A stretch of 26,420 nucleotides of DNA, taken from positions 1 to 26,420 of IMG/VR virus record IMGVR_UViG_3300021368_000504. One strand, given 5' to 3'. The first letter of the stretch is position 1, and every line of letters starts with the position of its first letter. Below, in pieces: positions 7,174 to 14,418 of the stretch. The DNA comes from a virus. Made by a program: the position numbers and the translations under genes. The notes under the pieces were generated by a model. That model saw nothing but the letters and a program-made list of their open reading frames with translations, was not told the origin of the DNA and searched no databases.

Positions 7174-7269
7174 CTAACAGACTTTCTTTTTCTTGATTTG
7201 CTTGCCACTTGGTTTACCTTTAGTAGTGGGCTTCATTGGTTTTTTCTTGTCACCGTAGTGTCCAGGCAT
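7174..7269 (-). CDS. Tiny lysine-rich protein after hli (31 aa)
   Basis: A 31-residue frame, MPGHYGDKKKPMKPTTKGKP followed by SGKQIKKKKVC. Its ATG overlaps the stop codon of the hli gene (TAATG), the same coupling used between psbA and hli, which favours genuine translation. It is nearly one-third lysine. Function unknown; together with the 70-aa and 52-aa proteins it forms a run of small basic proteins. Confidence 0.55.
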   Translation of the reverse strand: MPGHYGDKKKPMKPTTKGKPSGKQIKKKKVC

Positions 7270-7439
7270 TACCATACTCCAGGAATGATTTGACCAGTCA
7301 CAGCATACGCTCCAAGCGCAGCCATCACACCGAGCATGGCAAGCCTGCCATTGAGACGCTCGGCGCGTTCGTTATGAGGGATGGAGTTTTCGTCGATGTA
7401 CATACGTGGTTCAGTGGGCCAGATTTGGGTGTCGTTCAT
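7269..7439 (-). CDS. hli: High-light-inducible protein (HLIP)
   Basis: A 56-residue protein with the signature ERLNGRLAMLGVMAALGAYA, the chlorophyll-binding helix of high-light-inducible proteins (ExxNGRxAMxG). These thylakoid proteins bind chlorophyll and carotenoid, dissipate excess energy and protect photosystem II during D1 turnover. Its ATG overlaps the psbA stop codon (TAATG), so the two are translationally coupled and presumably act together to keep photosynthesis running during infection. The single helix and the short N-terminal segment are typical of phage hli genes. Confidence 0.93.
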   Translation of the reverse strand: MNDTQIWPTEPRMYIDENSIPHNERAERLNGRLAMLGVMAALGAYAVTGQIIPGVW

Positions 7440-8518
7440 TAACCGATAGCGGGTGAAGTAAGTGCGATAGGTGCAGACTCAGCAGTTGCCAAGTCAAGAG
7501 GGAAGTTGTGTGCATTACGCTCGTGCATGACTTCCATACCAAGACCAGCTCGGTTGAGGATGTCAGCCCAGGTGTTGATCACACGACCATCAGCAGCCTG
7601 AATAGACTGGTTGAAGTTGAAGCCATTCAAGTTGAATGCCATGGTGCTTACACCAAGTGCAGTGAACCAGATACCCACCACAGGCCAAGCAGCCAGGAAA
7701 AAGTGAAGGCTACGTGAGTTATTAAAAGATGCATATTGGAAGATCAAACGACCGAAGTAACCGTGTGCAGCTACGATGTTATACGTTTCTTCTTCTTGAC
7801 CAAACTTGTAACCATAGTTTTGTGACTCGCTTTCAGTAGTCTCACGAACCAGAGAAGAAGTAACAAGGCTACCGTGCATGGCGCTAAACAAACTGCCACC
7901 AAAAACGCCAGCGACCCCAAGCATATGGAAGGGATGCATAAGAATGTTGTGCTCAGCTTGGAAAACCAGCATGTAGTTGAAGGTACCCGAGATTCCCAAC
8001 GGCATTCCATCAGAGAAACTGCCTTGTCCAAAAGGATAGACAAGGAATACAGCTGTTGCAGCAGCGACTGGTGCGGAGTATGCGACAAAGATCCAGGGCC
8101 TCATTCCGAGTCGGTAACTAAGTTCCCATTCGCGTCCCATGTAAGCGAAGACACCGATGAGAAAGTGGAACACCACAAGTTGGTATGGTCCTCCGTTGTA
8201 GAGCCACTCATCGAGGGAAGCGGCTTCCCAGATTGAGTAGAGATGTAGTCCGATTGCGTTGCTGGAGGGGACAACCGCTCCAGAGATGATGTTGTTTCCG
8301 TACAGGAGTGAGCCTGCGACTGGTTCTCTGATTCCATCGATATCAACTGGGGGTGCTGCAATGAATGCGATGATAAAACAAGTGGTAGCTGCCAGTAGAC
8401 AAGGCACCATGAGGACACCGAAGTGTCCCACATAGAGCCGGTTCTCAGTGCTGCTAACCCACTGGAGGTAGCGGTCCCACAAAGAGGAACGCTTCTGAAG
8501 TGCGATAGTAGCTGTCAT
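7439..8518 (-). CDS. psbA: Photosystem II D1 protein
   Basis: A 359-residue D1 protein of full length. Functional residues are at their standard numbers: Tyr161 (redox-active), Asp170, Glu189, His190, His198, His215, Ser264, His272, His332, Glu333, His337, Asp342 and Ala344, with the 15-residue C-terminal extension that host CtpA removes. Residue 130 is Glu, the form associated with high-light D1 variants, rather than Gln. The phage copy replaces damaged host D1 and sustains photosynthetic energy supply. It lies between the scaffold and capsid genes and overlaps hli by one base, a known cyanopodovirus arrangement. No frameshift or intron is seen. Confidence 0.98.
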   Translation of the reverse strand: MTATIALQKRSSLWDRYLQWVSSTENRLYVGHFGVLMVPCLLAATTCFIIAFIAAPPVDIDGIREPVAGSLLYGNNIISGAVVPSSNAIGLHLYSIWEAASLDEWLYNGGPYQLVVFHFLIGVFAYMGREWELSYRLGMRPWIFVAYSAPVAAATAVFLVYPFGQGSFSDGMPLGISGTFNYMLVFQAEHNILMHPFHMLGVAGVFGGSLFSAMHGSLVTSSLVRETTESESQNYGYKFGQEEETYNIVAAHGYFGRLIFQYASFNNSRSLHFFLAAWPVVGIWFTALGVSTMAFNLNGFNFNQSIQAADGRVINTWADILNRAGLGMEVMHERNAHNFPLDLATAESAPIALTSPAIG

Positions 8519-8525
8519 TGTTTGA

Positions 8526-9266
8526 TTAATAAGTGTTGAGGTCAGAACGATCTAGTTTATTGAAGATGTCCTGACGGTAAGCTGGATCACTGTCATAGCG
8601 TGGGTCATTCATAGCTTGAATAACCTCAGCCTGGGACCGGAATACATCAGCAGTCTGTGCAGTACCCTTACCCGTGAGCATCTCACCTTCCATACCATTC
8701 TGGTTTTGGTAAGCTGCCATGAGTCCGTTAACTGCAAGCTGAATAGCATAGCGATTACCAGTCGCTACCAGCTGATCGAATCCCTCCACAAGTTCGGGAG
8801 GGAAGTTTTCGTTAGACCACTGCATGAGTTCTGCGTAGCCTTCTTCTCCACCAACTGAGTTCTGGATGGTGCTGATGTCAGCATCTTCTAGTTCCACAGC
8901 GGCGGGGTTGTAGTCTGCATTAAGGAATGCTTTGGCAACCTCTTGTGAGTCCATCTCTGCGAACTGAGCCATCAGCTCATCAGGGTTCTCAGCATTCAGG
9001 ACGTCGTTAACCAGGCTAGACACAGGATCCAGCTCAGCCTCAGGCTCAGCTTCTGGTGCCTCTTGCTCAGTACGAGCTTCGGGGTCACCGAGTTTCTTTT
9101 GCAGCTCAATGTAGGCTTGCTCTAGGTCTTCAGCAGACTTGAACTTACCTGCAAAGGTTTGCTGTTCCTCTTGGAACGCCTGTTCTCCAACCTGAATAGC
9201 TTCCTGTTCTTCTGCTGTGAACTCAGGTGCATTCACATCTGTAGGATCATAATTAAGAGTTGCCAT
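8526..9266 (-). CDS. Capsid scaffolding / assembly protein (T7 gp9-like)
   Basis: A 246-residue, strongly acidic protein (T7 gp9 is about 307). It begins [20 protein letters not shown], has a Glu-rich central part ([13 protein letters not shown]) and an ordered C-terminal part with [15 protein letters not shown] and [20 protein letters not shown], the usual scaffold end in T7-like phages. Scaffold directs capsid assembly and leaves before DNA packaging. It follows the portal gene as in T7, separated by a 77-aa gene. A good Shine-Dalgarno sequence is present. Its position between portal and psbA and its composition make the call secure. Confidence 0.87.
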   Translation of the reverse strand: MATLNYDPTDVNAPEFTAEEQEAIQVGEQAFQEEQQTFAGKFKSAEDLEQAYIELQKKLGDPEARTEQEAPEAEPEAELDPVSSLVNDVLNAENPDELMAQFAEMDSQEVAKAFLNADYNPAAVELEDADISTIQNSVGGEEGYAELMQWSNENFPPELVEGFDQLVATGNRYAIQLAVNGLMAAYQNQNGMEGEMLTGKGTAQTADVFRSQAEVIQAMNDPRYDSDPAYRQDIFNKLDRSDLNTY

Positions 9267-9486
9267 TATCTTTCACTCCTTTGGCGTGGACTACATTTAG
9301 TTTACCCAGTCCTACGCTAGTAACATAGTTAGGACTGCGACCCAACAACGGCTTGCCCAGTTTATCTTTGGGAGCATACTTGTTGATTGGGATTTCTTCT
9401 TCAGTTTTTTCGACCTGTGTTTCTACAGGTTCAACTGGTTTAGCCTGCGCCTTGCGGGGGCGGCGGGGCTTCTTCGGTTCCGTCAT
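9253..9486 (-). CDS. Hypothetical protein between portal and scaffold (77 aa)
   Basis: A 77-residue protein: a Lys/Arg/Pro-rich start (MTEPKKPRRPRKAQAKPVEP), an acidic middle, and a C-terminal segment GKPLLGRSPNYVTSVGLGKL. It overlaps the end of the portal gene by 47 bases and the start of the scaffold gene by 14 bases. No known family recognised. Its place within the head gene cluster suggests a minor assembly factor. Confidence 0.6.
   Translation of the reverse strand: MTEPKKPRRPRKAQAKPVEPVETQVEKTEEEIPINKYAPKDKLGKPLLGRSPNYVTSVGLGKLNVVHAKGVKDNGNS
9276..9281 (-). promoter_or_regulatory. Strong ribosome binding site for scaffold
   Basis: AAGGAG on the minus strand, 9 bases before the scaffold ATG and inside the end of the 77-aa gene. 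Uncommonly strong for this genome and consistent with a need for large amounts of scaffold protein. Confidence 0.6.
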
Positions 9487-11026
9487 TTAACTCAGGATTT
9501 AGGGCGGGATTTTTACTTGGGTCATTTCCAGGAGCGCTAGCCAGTTGACCAACCTGCTTCACAACTTCCATGTTAGCCTGCTGATTCATCGCCTGCTCTT
9601 GCTCAGCTTGTAGCTGCTCTTGAGACTTGATAAGGTTCAGCGTGTCAATACCTTGTGCCGCAGCGAGTCGTTTGATGTACTCACTGGGGTCAATGTACTG
9701 CATGATAGCCTGTGGTCCCATCGTCTGTGCGATGGTCATCAGGAATTGTGTAAGAGATTCTCGATCTTGTCCACGTCCTAGTGCATTCACACCAGCAACG
9801 ATGGACGGTCGGACCAGATCACGAGGTATCTTGGGGATCTGACCCGAACGCTGAAGAACTAACAGTGTCCTGTTTAGATACGGTACGAGGAACTCAACGG
9901 TTAGCAGCGAGAAGATCCCGCCTAACTGCTGCTCAAGCTCAAGCTGTGTAAGCCTAACTTCTTCAGCTGTTGTCCGTTCTGACTGTCGGATGTTGAGCAC
10001 CAAGAACGCATCACTGATTCGTTGTGCCATTGTCTGTGCCATCTGTGCAGCAGTAGCAAAGTCTGCTTGTTTGCCCACAGTGACAGCTTGGATGTCCTCT
10101 GGACGTCCTTGTACGATAGCACCATTGCCTGCTTTGGCAAGGGTTTGTGGCTTGGTTGTCGATGATGGTGACACCAAGAATATTACCTTAGCAGCAACTG
10201 CTGACCCTTCAACCAGGGCTTGTGACAGTGCTTCAAGTGACTTGAGATCACCAAGGTACTCCTCTACCCTGCCACGACCATAGTCTTCGCCGTCAACAGT
10301 GTTGAATCTGAGGACCAAAAATGGGCTAGCATTCTTAGGTGCTGTGCTTTTGGTACCAGGGATCACCTTATCAAAGGCTTCCTGGTGCCAGTTCCAGCGA
10401 CCACTCTTGCTATCCAATTGGACATAGGTGTACACCTCAACGTCCTGGTCCGATGCGCCTTCGCGTCCTACGTGATTAGGTAGAGGTTCTCGGAGCACAT
10501 CACCAAGCACCTTGCGGCTGATTTTTTCTTTAGTTACAATCTCGATTACGTTACCATTGCCATCACGGTTGACAACGTATCGATTCAGTGGGTAATGTTT
10601 CAACCCTTCTTTACCCATGTAGATCAGTGCATTACCACCGACGATGAGATGTCGTACAGCTTCGTGTACAACCACACGATCACTTGACGCATTGATGAAG
10701 TCCATGATCATCCTCTCTACTTTAGAGAAAGAAAGATCAAGTTCACTTCTAATCTGTGGGTCAAGCTCTTCACCTAGCTTGTCATCCCTAACCTGTAGTT
10801 TAAAGAACGTGGTTTGGGGAGGGAGCAAGGCAAGCATCAGCTTAGCTGCCAAAGTTGTGACAGCTTTAGAGCCGACTGCTTGCCATGGTGTAGGCAGAGC
10901 CTTTCGATCTTGTGATTCGTCTTGTCGGATGAGGTAAGGCAGAGTCAAACGTGAGCATTCAACTGCGACATCGAGATACTGATCCCGACGTGCACGCAGT
11001 TCATCATAGCGTGACTTTGCGTTCAT
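9440..11026 (-). CDS. Portal protein / head-tail connector (T7 gp8-like)
   Basis: A 528-residue protein, very close to T7 gp8 (536). Family hallmarks include the N-terminal RYDELRARRDQYLDVAVECS, LPTPWQAVGSKAVTTLAAKL, LMLALLPPQTTFFKLQVRD, GNALIYMGKEGLKHYPLNRY, and VLNIRQSERTTAEEVRLTQL in the C-terminal half. The portal forms the dodecameric ring at one vertex through which DNA is packaged and ejected. The C-terminus is Gln- and Pro-rich. Its ATG overlaps the stop of the preceding 133-aa gene (TAATG). Confidence 0.95.
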   Translation of the reverse strand: MNAKSRYDELRARRDQYLDVAVECSRLTLPYLIRQDESQDRKALPTPWQAVGSKAVTTLAAKLMLALLPPQTTFFKLQVRDDKLGEELDPQIRSELDLSFSKVERMIMDFINASSDRVVVHEAVRHLIVGGNALIYMGKEGLKHYPLNRYVVNRDGNGNVIEIVTKEKISRKVLGDVLREPLPNHVGREGASDQDVEVYTYVQLDSKSGRWNWHQEAFDKVIPGTKSTAPKNASPFLVLRFNTVDGEDYGRGRVEEYLGDLKSLEALSQALVEGSAVAAKVIFLVSPSSTTKPQTLAKAGNGAIVQGRPEDIQAVTVGKQADFATAAQMAQTMAQRISDAFLVLNIRQSERTTAEEVRLTQLELEQQLGGIFSLLTVEFLVPYLNRTLLVLQRSGQIPKIPRDLVRPSIVAGVNALGRGQDRESLTQFLMTIAQTMGPQAIMQYIDPSEYIKRLAAAQGIDTLNLIKSQEQLQAEQEQAMNQQANMEVVKQVGQLASAPGNDPSKNPALNPELNDGTEEAPPPPQGAG

Positions 11027-11427
11027 TATGCTAGACCACCCATGCCACCTGTACGGCTTCCAGTTGCTCCACCCATACCAAGTGGGTTAGAGAACTGATA
11101 GGTGCCTTTGGATACAGCACGCTTAGATTCAGTCTTGGAAACTGAAGACCTAAACTTAGGTTTGTAGTCAGAACCACGCAGAGCACGGTTTGCTTTCGGT
11201 GGTCCCTTTGCAATCTGTGCCATCAACTGTTGTTGCTGCTCAGCCATGCGTTGCTGTGCCAGGTTAGCCTGGTATGCAGCATCAGCTTGTGCTTTCTGTG
11301 CACCAAATGCTGATTCAAAATTCTGCAATGCCCTACCAGGGTTGTTAGCCCTAGCCACGTTCATTGCGGATGCATGGGAACCACCCATTGCTATTACGTG
11401 ATTGTAATAGTTTTGTTTAAATGCCAT
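11026..11427 (-). CDS. Gln-rich protein before the portal gene, possible T7 gp7.3 counterpart (133 aa)
   Basis: A 133-residue protein with an N-terminal part (MAFKQNYYNHVIAMGGSHAS), a Gln/Ala-rich helical middle (QRMAEQQQQLMAQIAKGPPK), and a Ser/Gly/basic C-terminus ending GATGSRTGGMGGLA. It sits immediately upstream of the portal gene, where T7 has gene 7.3 (a tail assembly and host-range protein with a similar basic, Gly-rich end). Similarity is by position and composition only. No enzymatic motif. It overlaps the preceding 62-aa gene by 11 bases. Confidence 0.6.
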   Translation of the reverse strand: MAFKQNYYNHVIAMGGSHASAMNVARANNPGRALQNFESAFGAQKAQADAAYQANLAQQRMAEQQQQLMAQIAKGPPKANRALRGSDYKPKFRSSVSKTESKRAVSKGTYQFSNPLGMGGATGSRTGGMGGLA

Positions 11428-11605
11428 CTTGTTCTAATCGATTAAGTAACCACTCCACTACGGAGCGTTGTCCAGATCGATACATGATAGTTGAGATACT
11501 ATCACCTGGACCTGGGTTTGTGGGTGGAAAGTTCTCTTCCATCTCTGCCAGGATAGACTTGACGGACATGCCGTAAGTCTCAAGCGTATTGAGGGAGATT
11601 GACAT
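11417..11605 (-). CDS. Small hypothetical protein downstream of nrdB (62 aa)
   Basis: A 62-residue protein when started at the ATG at 11605: MSISLNTLETYGMSVKSILA, then FPPTNPGPGDSISTIMYRSG and QRSVVEWLLNRLEQDGI. Longer upstream starts would be read deep inside nrdB and are less likely. The C-terminal YRSGQRSVVEWLLNRLE segment looks conserved and helical; I recall similar small proteins in other cyanophages. It overlaps nrdB by 26 bases and the next gene by 11. Function unknown. Confidence 0.6.
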   Translation of the reverse strand: MSISLNTLETYGMSVKSILAEMEENFPPTNPGPGDSISTIMYRSGQRSVVEWLLNRLEQDGI

Positions 11606-12296
11606 TGGAATGTTCAAAGAATGCCGGCATACGTGCCGACCTGGTGTTAGAAAAGCCCTCTGCGATACCCTTTTCAAAAAGTGAATCGCTCTGTGAGTGC
11701 CAAAAATTTTTCGCTAAAAACTTATCGGTGTTTTCAGCTTGTAGAGGCTGGAAAACCCAGTCTACAGTTGCTTTCCTTAGTTTGTTGAGAGACTTAGAAG
11801 GATTAAGACCTAGCTCACGACATACAAGAGAATTTGTAGCAACATGAATCTGTTCATCTCGGCTAATATCAGCGGAAATCGTTCTGAGACCTGCATCTCC
11901 GGCGTAACGGAAGAAAGGAAGCAGACAGAAGAAAACACTACGTTCAGCTACCATAGCCTTAACAATTGTGTGATCTTCATGCTCTTCCCATGCTTTTCTC
12001 AGGATCTGTGCCTCTCGTTCTGCTTTTTCATCAGTACCGAGGGCATTTACAGCGTAGTTCAGAGCCAAATCATGGTTTTCTTCATCCTTGATATTCATTT
12101 CAAGGATCTGACGTGCTGCATCAGGGATCTCTCCTTTTAATGAGTGTGATATAAAGTCACCCACCGGCAGTTCGAGACAACGGAGAGCCAAGGCGCGGTA
12201 AACAGCTTCTTCCGCGCCAGATTTAAGTTTACCTGCTTCAGTCTGTACAGGAGTCCAGGTACGTTTCCTGGAAATTAGTTTATCATACGGGGTCAT
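11580..12296 (-). CDS. nrdB: Class I ribonucleotide reductase beta subunit (NrdB-like), without the usual radical Tyr
   Basis: A 238-residue ferritin-like protein, much shorter than E. coli NrdB (375). It would hold the metal/radical cofactor that starts deoxynucleotide synthesis in the adjacent NrdA. Candidate metal ligands are Glu42 (or Asp47), Glu72 and His75 in DEENH, Glu118 in VAERS, Glu148 and His151 in DEQIH, giving the two ExxH motifs of the family. The residue four after the first His, where E. coli has radical Tyr122, is Leu79. The ATG at 12296 overlaps the nrdA stop (ATGA); a TTG three codons earlier is less likely. I recall that cyanopodovirus RNRs once called class II were later reassigned to class I with small beta subunits; this gene pair agrees. 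Confidence 0.85.
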   Translation of the reverse strand: MTPYDKLISRKRTWTPVQTEAGKLKSGAEEAVYRALALRCLELPVGDFISHSLKGEIPDAARQILEMNIKDEENHDLALNYAVNALGTDEKAEREAQILRKAWEEHEDHTIVKAMVAERSVFFCLLPFFRYAGDAGLRTISADISRDEQIHVATNSLVCRELGLNPSKSLNKLRKATVDWVFQPLQAENTDKFLAKNFWHSQSDSLFEKGIAEGFSNTRSARMPAFFEHSNVNLPQYA

Positions 12297-13669
12297 TCTG
12301 CGCAATCACATTGAGGTTCAGGAGTTAACAAGTCCGCAAGGTAATCATCAACATCCGACTCATCGAGCGCAGCATATGCACTGGTCTTGTCCTGGACGTC
12401 TCCCATCACTTGCAAACTGTAATAGAGGCTTGTTTGAGGAGACGATAGCCACTCTTCAATGAACGCATTGTCATAGGTTACCTGATCACTCCATGAGTTG
12501 AACGAGTATCCGTGAAGAAGTCCTGTTTTTTCAAGCATAGTCATAAGCTGGTCAGCTACAAGCTTGTACGATTCCCAGCCTACTTCAGAAGCGATTTCAA
12601 CATCGCCATATTCATAGGTTTGGACACCAAAGGTGCCACTGTCACGGTCAACTGACCGAGCGATAGGTGGAGCGATCTCAGGACAGGCAGTGAACCCATC
12701 TAGACCGACGCTACGATAGCTGCAGGAGGCCGTAGGAGCGATGGCAAATGCTCTTACCATGTTATGACTCTTGGCGATGGCTGCAGCCTGCTCAATGCCA
12801 TCCTTGATGGACTGAGCGATATCGTGAGCGGTTGAGAAGTTTACCTTCTCTTGATTAATATCACGGAGAGCTACACCGAACTCTCCATATTTGACTCCGT
12901 TTTGGCGGAGCAGGTTGGCAAGTCCAAGCATTCCAAGCCCGACTTGCTTATCAACGTCTGGGCTGAGGTATTCCCCAGATTCTCCAACACCTGTCGTAGG
13001 ATGGAGCGCACACAACTCGGACATACCCTCAACGAAAGCTTTTGGGATGTCAGAGATAGTACAGGCAGAGAGATTGACATGCTGCAACAAGCATGTGCCT
13101 CGTGAAGGCAGGTATACTTCAAGACAGACGTTTCCTCTGATTCGGTTTCCATCTTTGTCGTACCTAATTTTGTTTAACCAGATGTCGCCTTTGCGAATCC
13201 CTTGGAGGAGTTCTTCTTTGTAGGGGAACTCGTGCCAGGATTCGGGAGTGAGATTGATGCAGCGTTTAACCCAGGGTAGTTCATGACGTGGTGTTTGAAT
13301 AAATTCAAGTGAGTCAGGATGGTCGATGTCGAGGTGCAAAACGCAAGCTCCGTTGCGGAAGGTTCCGCCTCTGCGCAACACTTCATTAAGCATAGAGTAG
13401 ATGCGTCCAAATGACACCGGACCGCTAGCCACTAGTTCATCTGGTCCTTTTGTAGTAACAGTACCTTTGGGTCGAAGATTGGACAGGTGTACTGCGACAC
13501 CAGCCCCATGGCGCAAAGCGTGACTTACGAATCGCCATGAGGATTCGATCCCATTGACACCGGTCATGCTGTCATCAACCGACATAACCGTGCACGATAC
13601 TGGCAATCTGGACTCGGGGTTGTCCATCCAGGACTGTACACGTCCTGTGCGAGAGATGAGTTTAGACAT
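12293..13669 (-). CDS. nrdA: Class I ribonucleotide reductase alpha subunit (NrdA-like), N-terminally short
   Basis: A 458-residue catalytic subunit that reduces ribonucleotides to deoxyribonucleotides. Landmarks: Cys26 in LPVSCTVMS (E. coli Cys225), NVCLE at 180-184 (Asn437-Cys439-Glu441), Cys193 before VNLSA (Cys462), the Tyr416-Tyr417 pair in TSLYYSLQV (Tyr730-Tyr731) and a CxC near the end (CDCAE) for re-reduction by thioredoxin or glutaredoxin. So all chemistry residues are present, but about 200 residues that precede Cys225 in E. coli are missing, including the ATP-cone, suggesting no dATP feedback inhibition. The YY pair implies radical transfer from a beta subunit, so class I rather than class II. 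Its ATG overlaps the stop of the MazG-like gene. Confidence 0.92.
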   Translation of the reverse strand: MSKLISRTGRVQSWMDNPESRLPVSCTVMSVDDSMTGVNGIESSWRFVSHALRHGAGVAVHLSNLRPKGTVTTKGPDELVASGPVSFGRIYSMLNEVLRRGGTFRNGACVLHLDIDHPDSLEFIQTPRHELPWVKRCINLTPESWHEFPYKEELLQGIRKGDIWLNKIRYDKDGNRIRGNVCLEVYLPSRGTCLLQHVNLSACTISDIPKAFVEGMSELCALHPTTGVGESGEYLSPDVDKQVGLGMLGLANLLRQNGVKYGEFGVALRDINQEKVNFSTAHDIAQSIKDGIEQAAAIAKSHNMVRAFAIAPTASCSYRSVGLDGFTACPEIAPPIARSVDRDSGTFGVQTYEYGDVEIASEVGWESYKLVADQLMTMLEKTGLLHGYSFNSWSDQVTYDNAFIEEWLSSPQTSLYYSLQVMGDVQDKTSAYAALDESDVDDYLADLLTPEPQCDCAE

Positions 13670-14037
13670 TATACTAAATCAGATAAATCGGGTGGTTTGT
13701 AGTTAGGTCCTTTAAGAACCTTGCCGTCCTTGCGTTTAACAGGCTTGCCGTCATTGCCTAGCTTGGACATGTTTGATTTGTGTACACGGCGGAGAGCTTG
13801 TTCTAGATCCCAGTCCATGTTCTCAGCGTACTGAGCACAGACATAGACAAGATCAGCTAGCTCTTTCAAGCAAGCTTCACGATCAGGGGGATGCATCAGA
13901 GCCATCTCTAGATCAGCTTGTAGGAACTCTTTAAATTCCTCAACGATCAAATTCTTTTGTGTAGTCCGCAGGCTCAAATCGTTCGGTATATTGTACGCTC
14001 GGCGGAACTCGATCGCTTGGTTGCTCAGGAGTGACAT
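13669..14037 (-). CDS. MazG-like nucleotide pyrophosphohydrolase
   Basis: A 122-residue all-helical protein with the metal-binding pattern of the MazG/phosphoribosyl-ATP pyrophosphohydrolase superfamily: Glu33-Glu34-x-x-Glu37 in IVEEFKEF and Glu59-x-x-Asp62 in KELADLVYV. These enzymes hydrolyse nucleoside triphosphates to monophosphates. The basic C-terminal tail with GKPVKRKDGKVLKGPNYKPP is common in phage members. It would supply monophosphate precursors or lower alarmone-type nucleotides; which substrate is used cannot be read from sequence. The first 98 bases overlap the end of the DUF3310 gene in another frame. Its stop overlaps the nrdA start (TAATG). Confidence 0.82.
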   Translation of the reverse strand: MSLLSNQAIEFRRAYNIPNDLSLRTTQKNLIVEEFKEFLQADLEMALMHPPDREACLKELADLVYVCAQYAENMDWDLEQALRRVHKSNMSKLGNDGKPVKRKDGKVLKGPNYKPPDLSDLV

Positions 14038-14218
14038 ATTGCAGTTCGTTGGTGAGATAATGAATGGCTTTCTCTAGGTCTTCTACATAGTTGTCTTTGT
14101 AGCCCGCTCTGCAAATGTATTTTACAGCGTTACCTAGGTGGTAGGAAAGTCCTTGATCACGAATAAAGTCCCATACTTCGATGGTTCCCCTTCGGTAGTA
14201 TTCTGGCGAGTGGGCCAT
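13940..14218 (-). CDS. DUF3310 protein (T7 gp1.7-like nucleotide kinase family)
   Basis: A 92-residue protein whose first 60 residues carry the DUF3310 pattern: YYRRGTIEVWDFIRDQGLSY, GNAVKYICRAGYKDN and DLEKAIHYLTNEL. T7 gp1.7, in the same family, phosphorylates dGMP and dTMP, so a role in nucleotide metabolism is likely, supported by the neighbouring MazG-like protein and RNR. The C-terminal 30 residues are Pro/Glu-rich and coincide with the overlap with the MazG-like gene. Catalytic activity is inferred from the family. Confidence 0.82.
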   Translation of the reverse strand: MAHSPEYYRRGTIEVWDFIRDQGLSYHLGNAVKYICRAGYKDNYVEDLEKAIHYLTNELQYVTPEQPSDRVPPSVQYTERFEPADYTKEFDR

Positions 14219-14418
14219 TCTTTCAATAGTTGTTTAATTGTATTGGTTAGAGCAAAGTTTTGACGCTGTAATGCCATGAAAATAGTAATAATATCTGCCT
14301 TCTCAGCATTAGGTAACAGGTCTTTCAACCTACGCAGCTGGAACTCTTGCTCCATTGTTGGTTCGGTTACAGGCATTGGCGGGAGTCCAGAGGATGGGTC
14401 GGTGTTCTGTGAGGTCAT
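14134..14418 (-). CDS. nblA: NblA-like phycobilisome degradation adaptor (94 aa)
   Basis: A 94-residue protein (ATG at 14418; ATGs at 14376 and 14355 would give shorter forms). The core, residues about 20-68, aligns without gaps with cyanobacterial NblA: EQEFQLR at 23-29 against the LSLEQ(E/Q)F start, and TIKQLLKEW at 60-68 against the conserved ending with LLK. The distance from EQ(E/Q)F to LLK equals that in Anabaena NblA as I recall it. NblA is a small helical adaptor that brings phycobilisomes to the Clp protease. A phage copy would release amino acids and reduce light input. The tail after residue 70 is extra. The gene overlaps the exonuclease gene (89 bases) and the DUF3310 gene (85 bases). 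Overall identity is modest. Confidence 0.65.
   Translation of the reverse strand: MTSQNTDPSSGLPPMPVTEPTMEQEFQLRRLKDLLPNAEKADIITIFMALQRQNFALTNTIKQLLKEWPTRQNTTEGEPSKYGTLFVIKDFPTT

Noticed and set aside
7167-7208. GTG start at 7208 extending the 70-aa basic protein by 14 residues
   Set aside because: It would lie inside the 31-aa frame and begin with a non-ATG codon; the homologous-looking part begins at MGKHK.
12293-13669. Class II (B12-dependent) ribonucleotide reductase
   Set aside because: The YY pair, the C-terminal CxC and an adjacent ferritin-like NrdB indicate class I.
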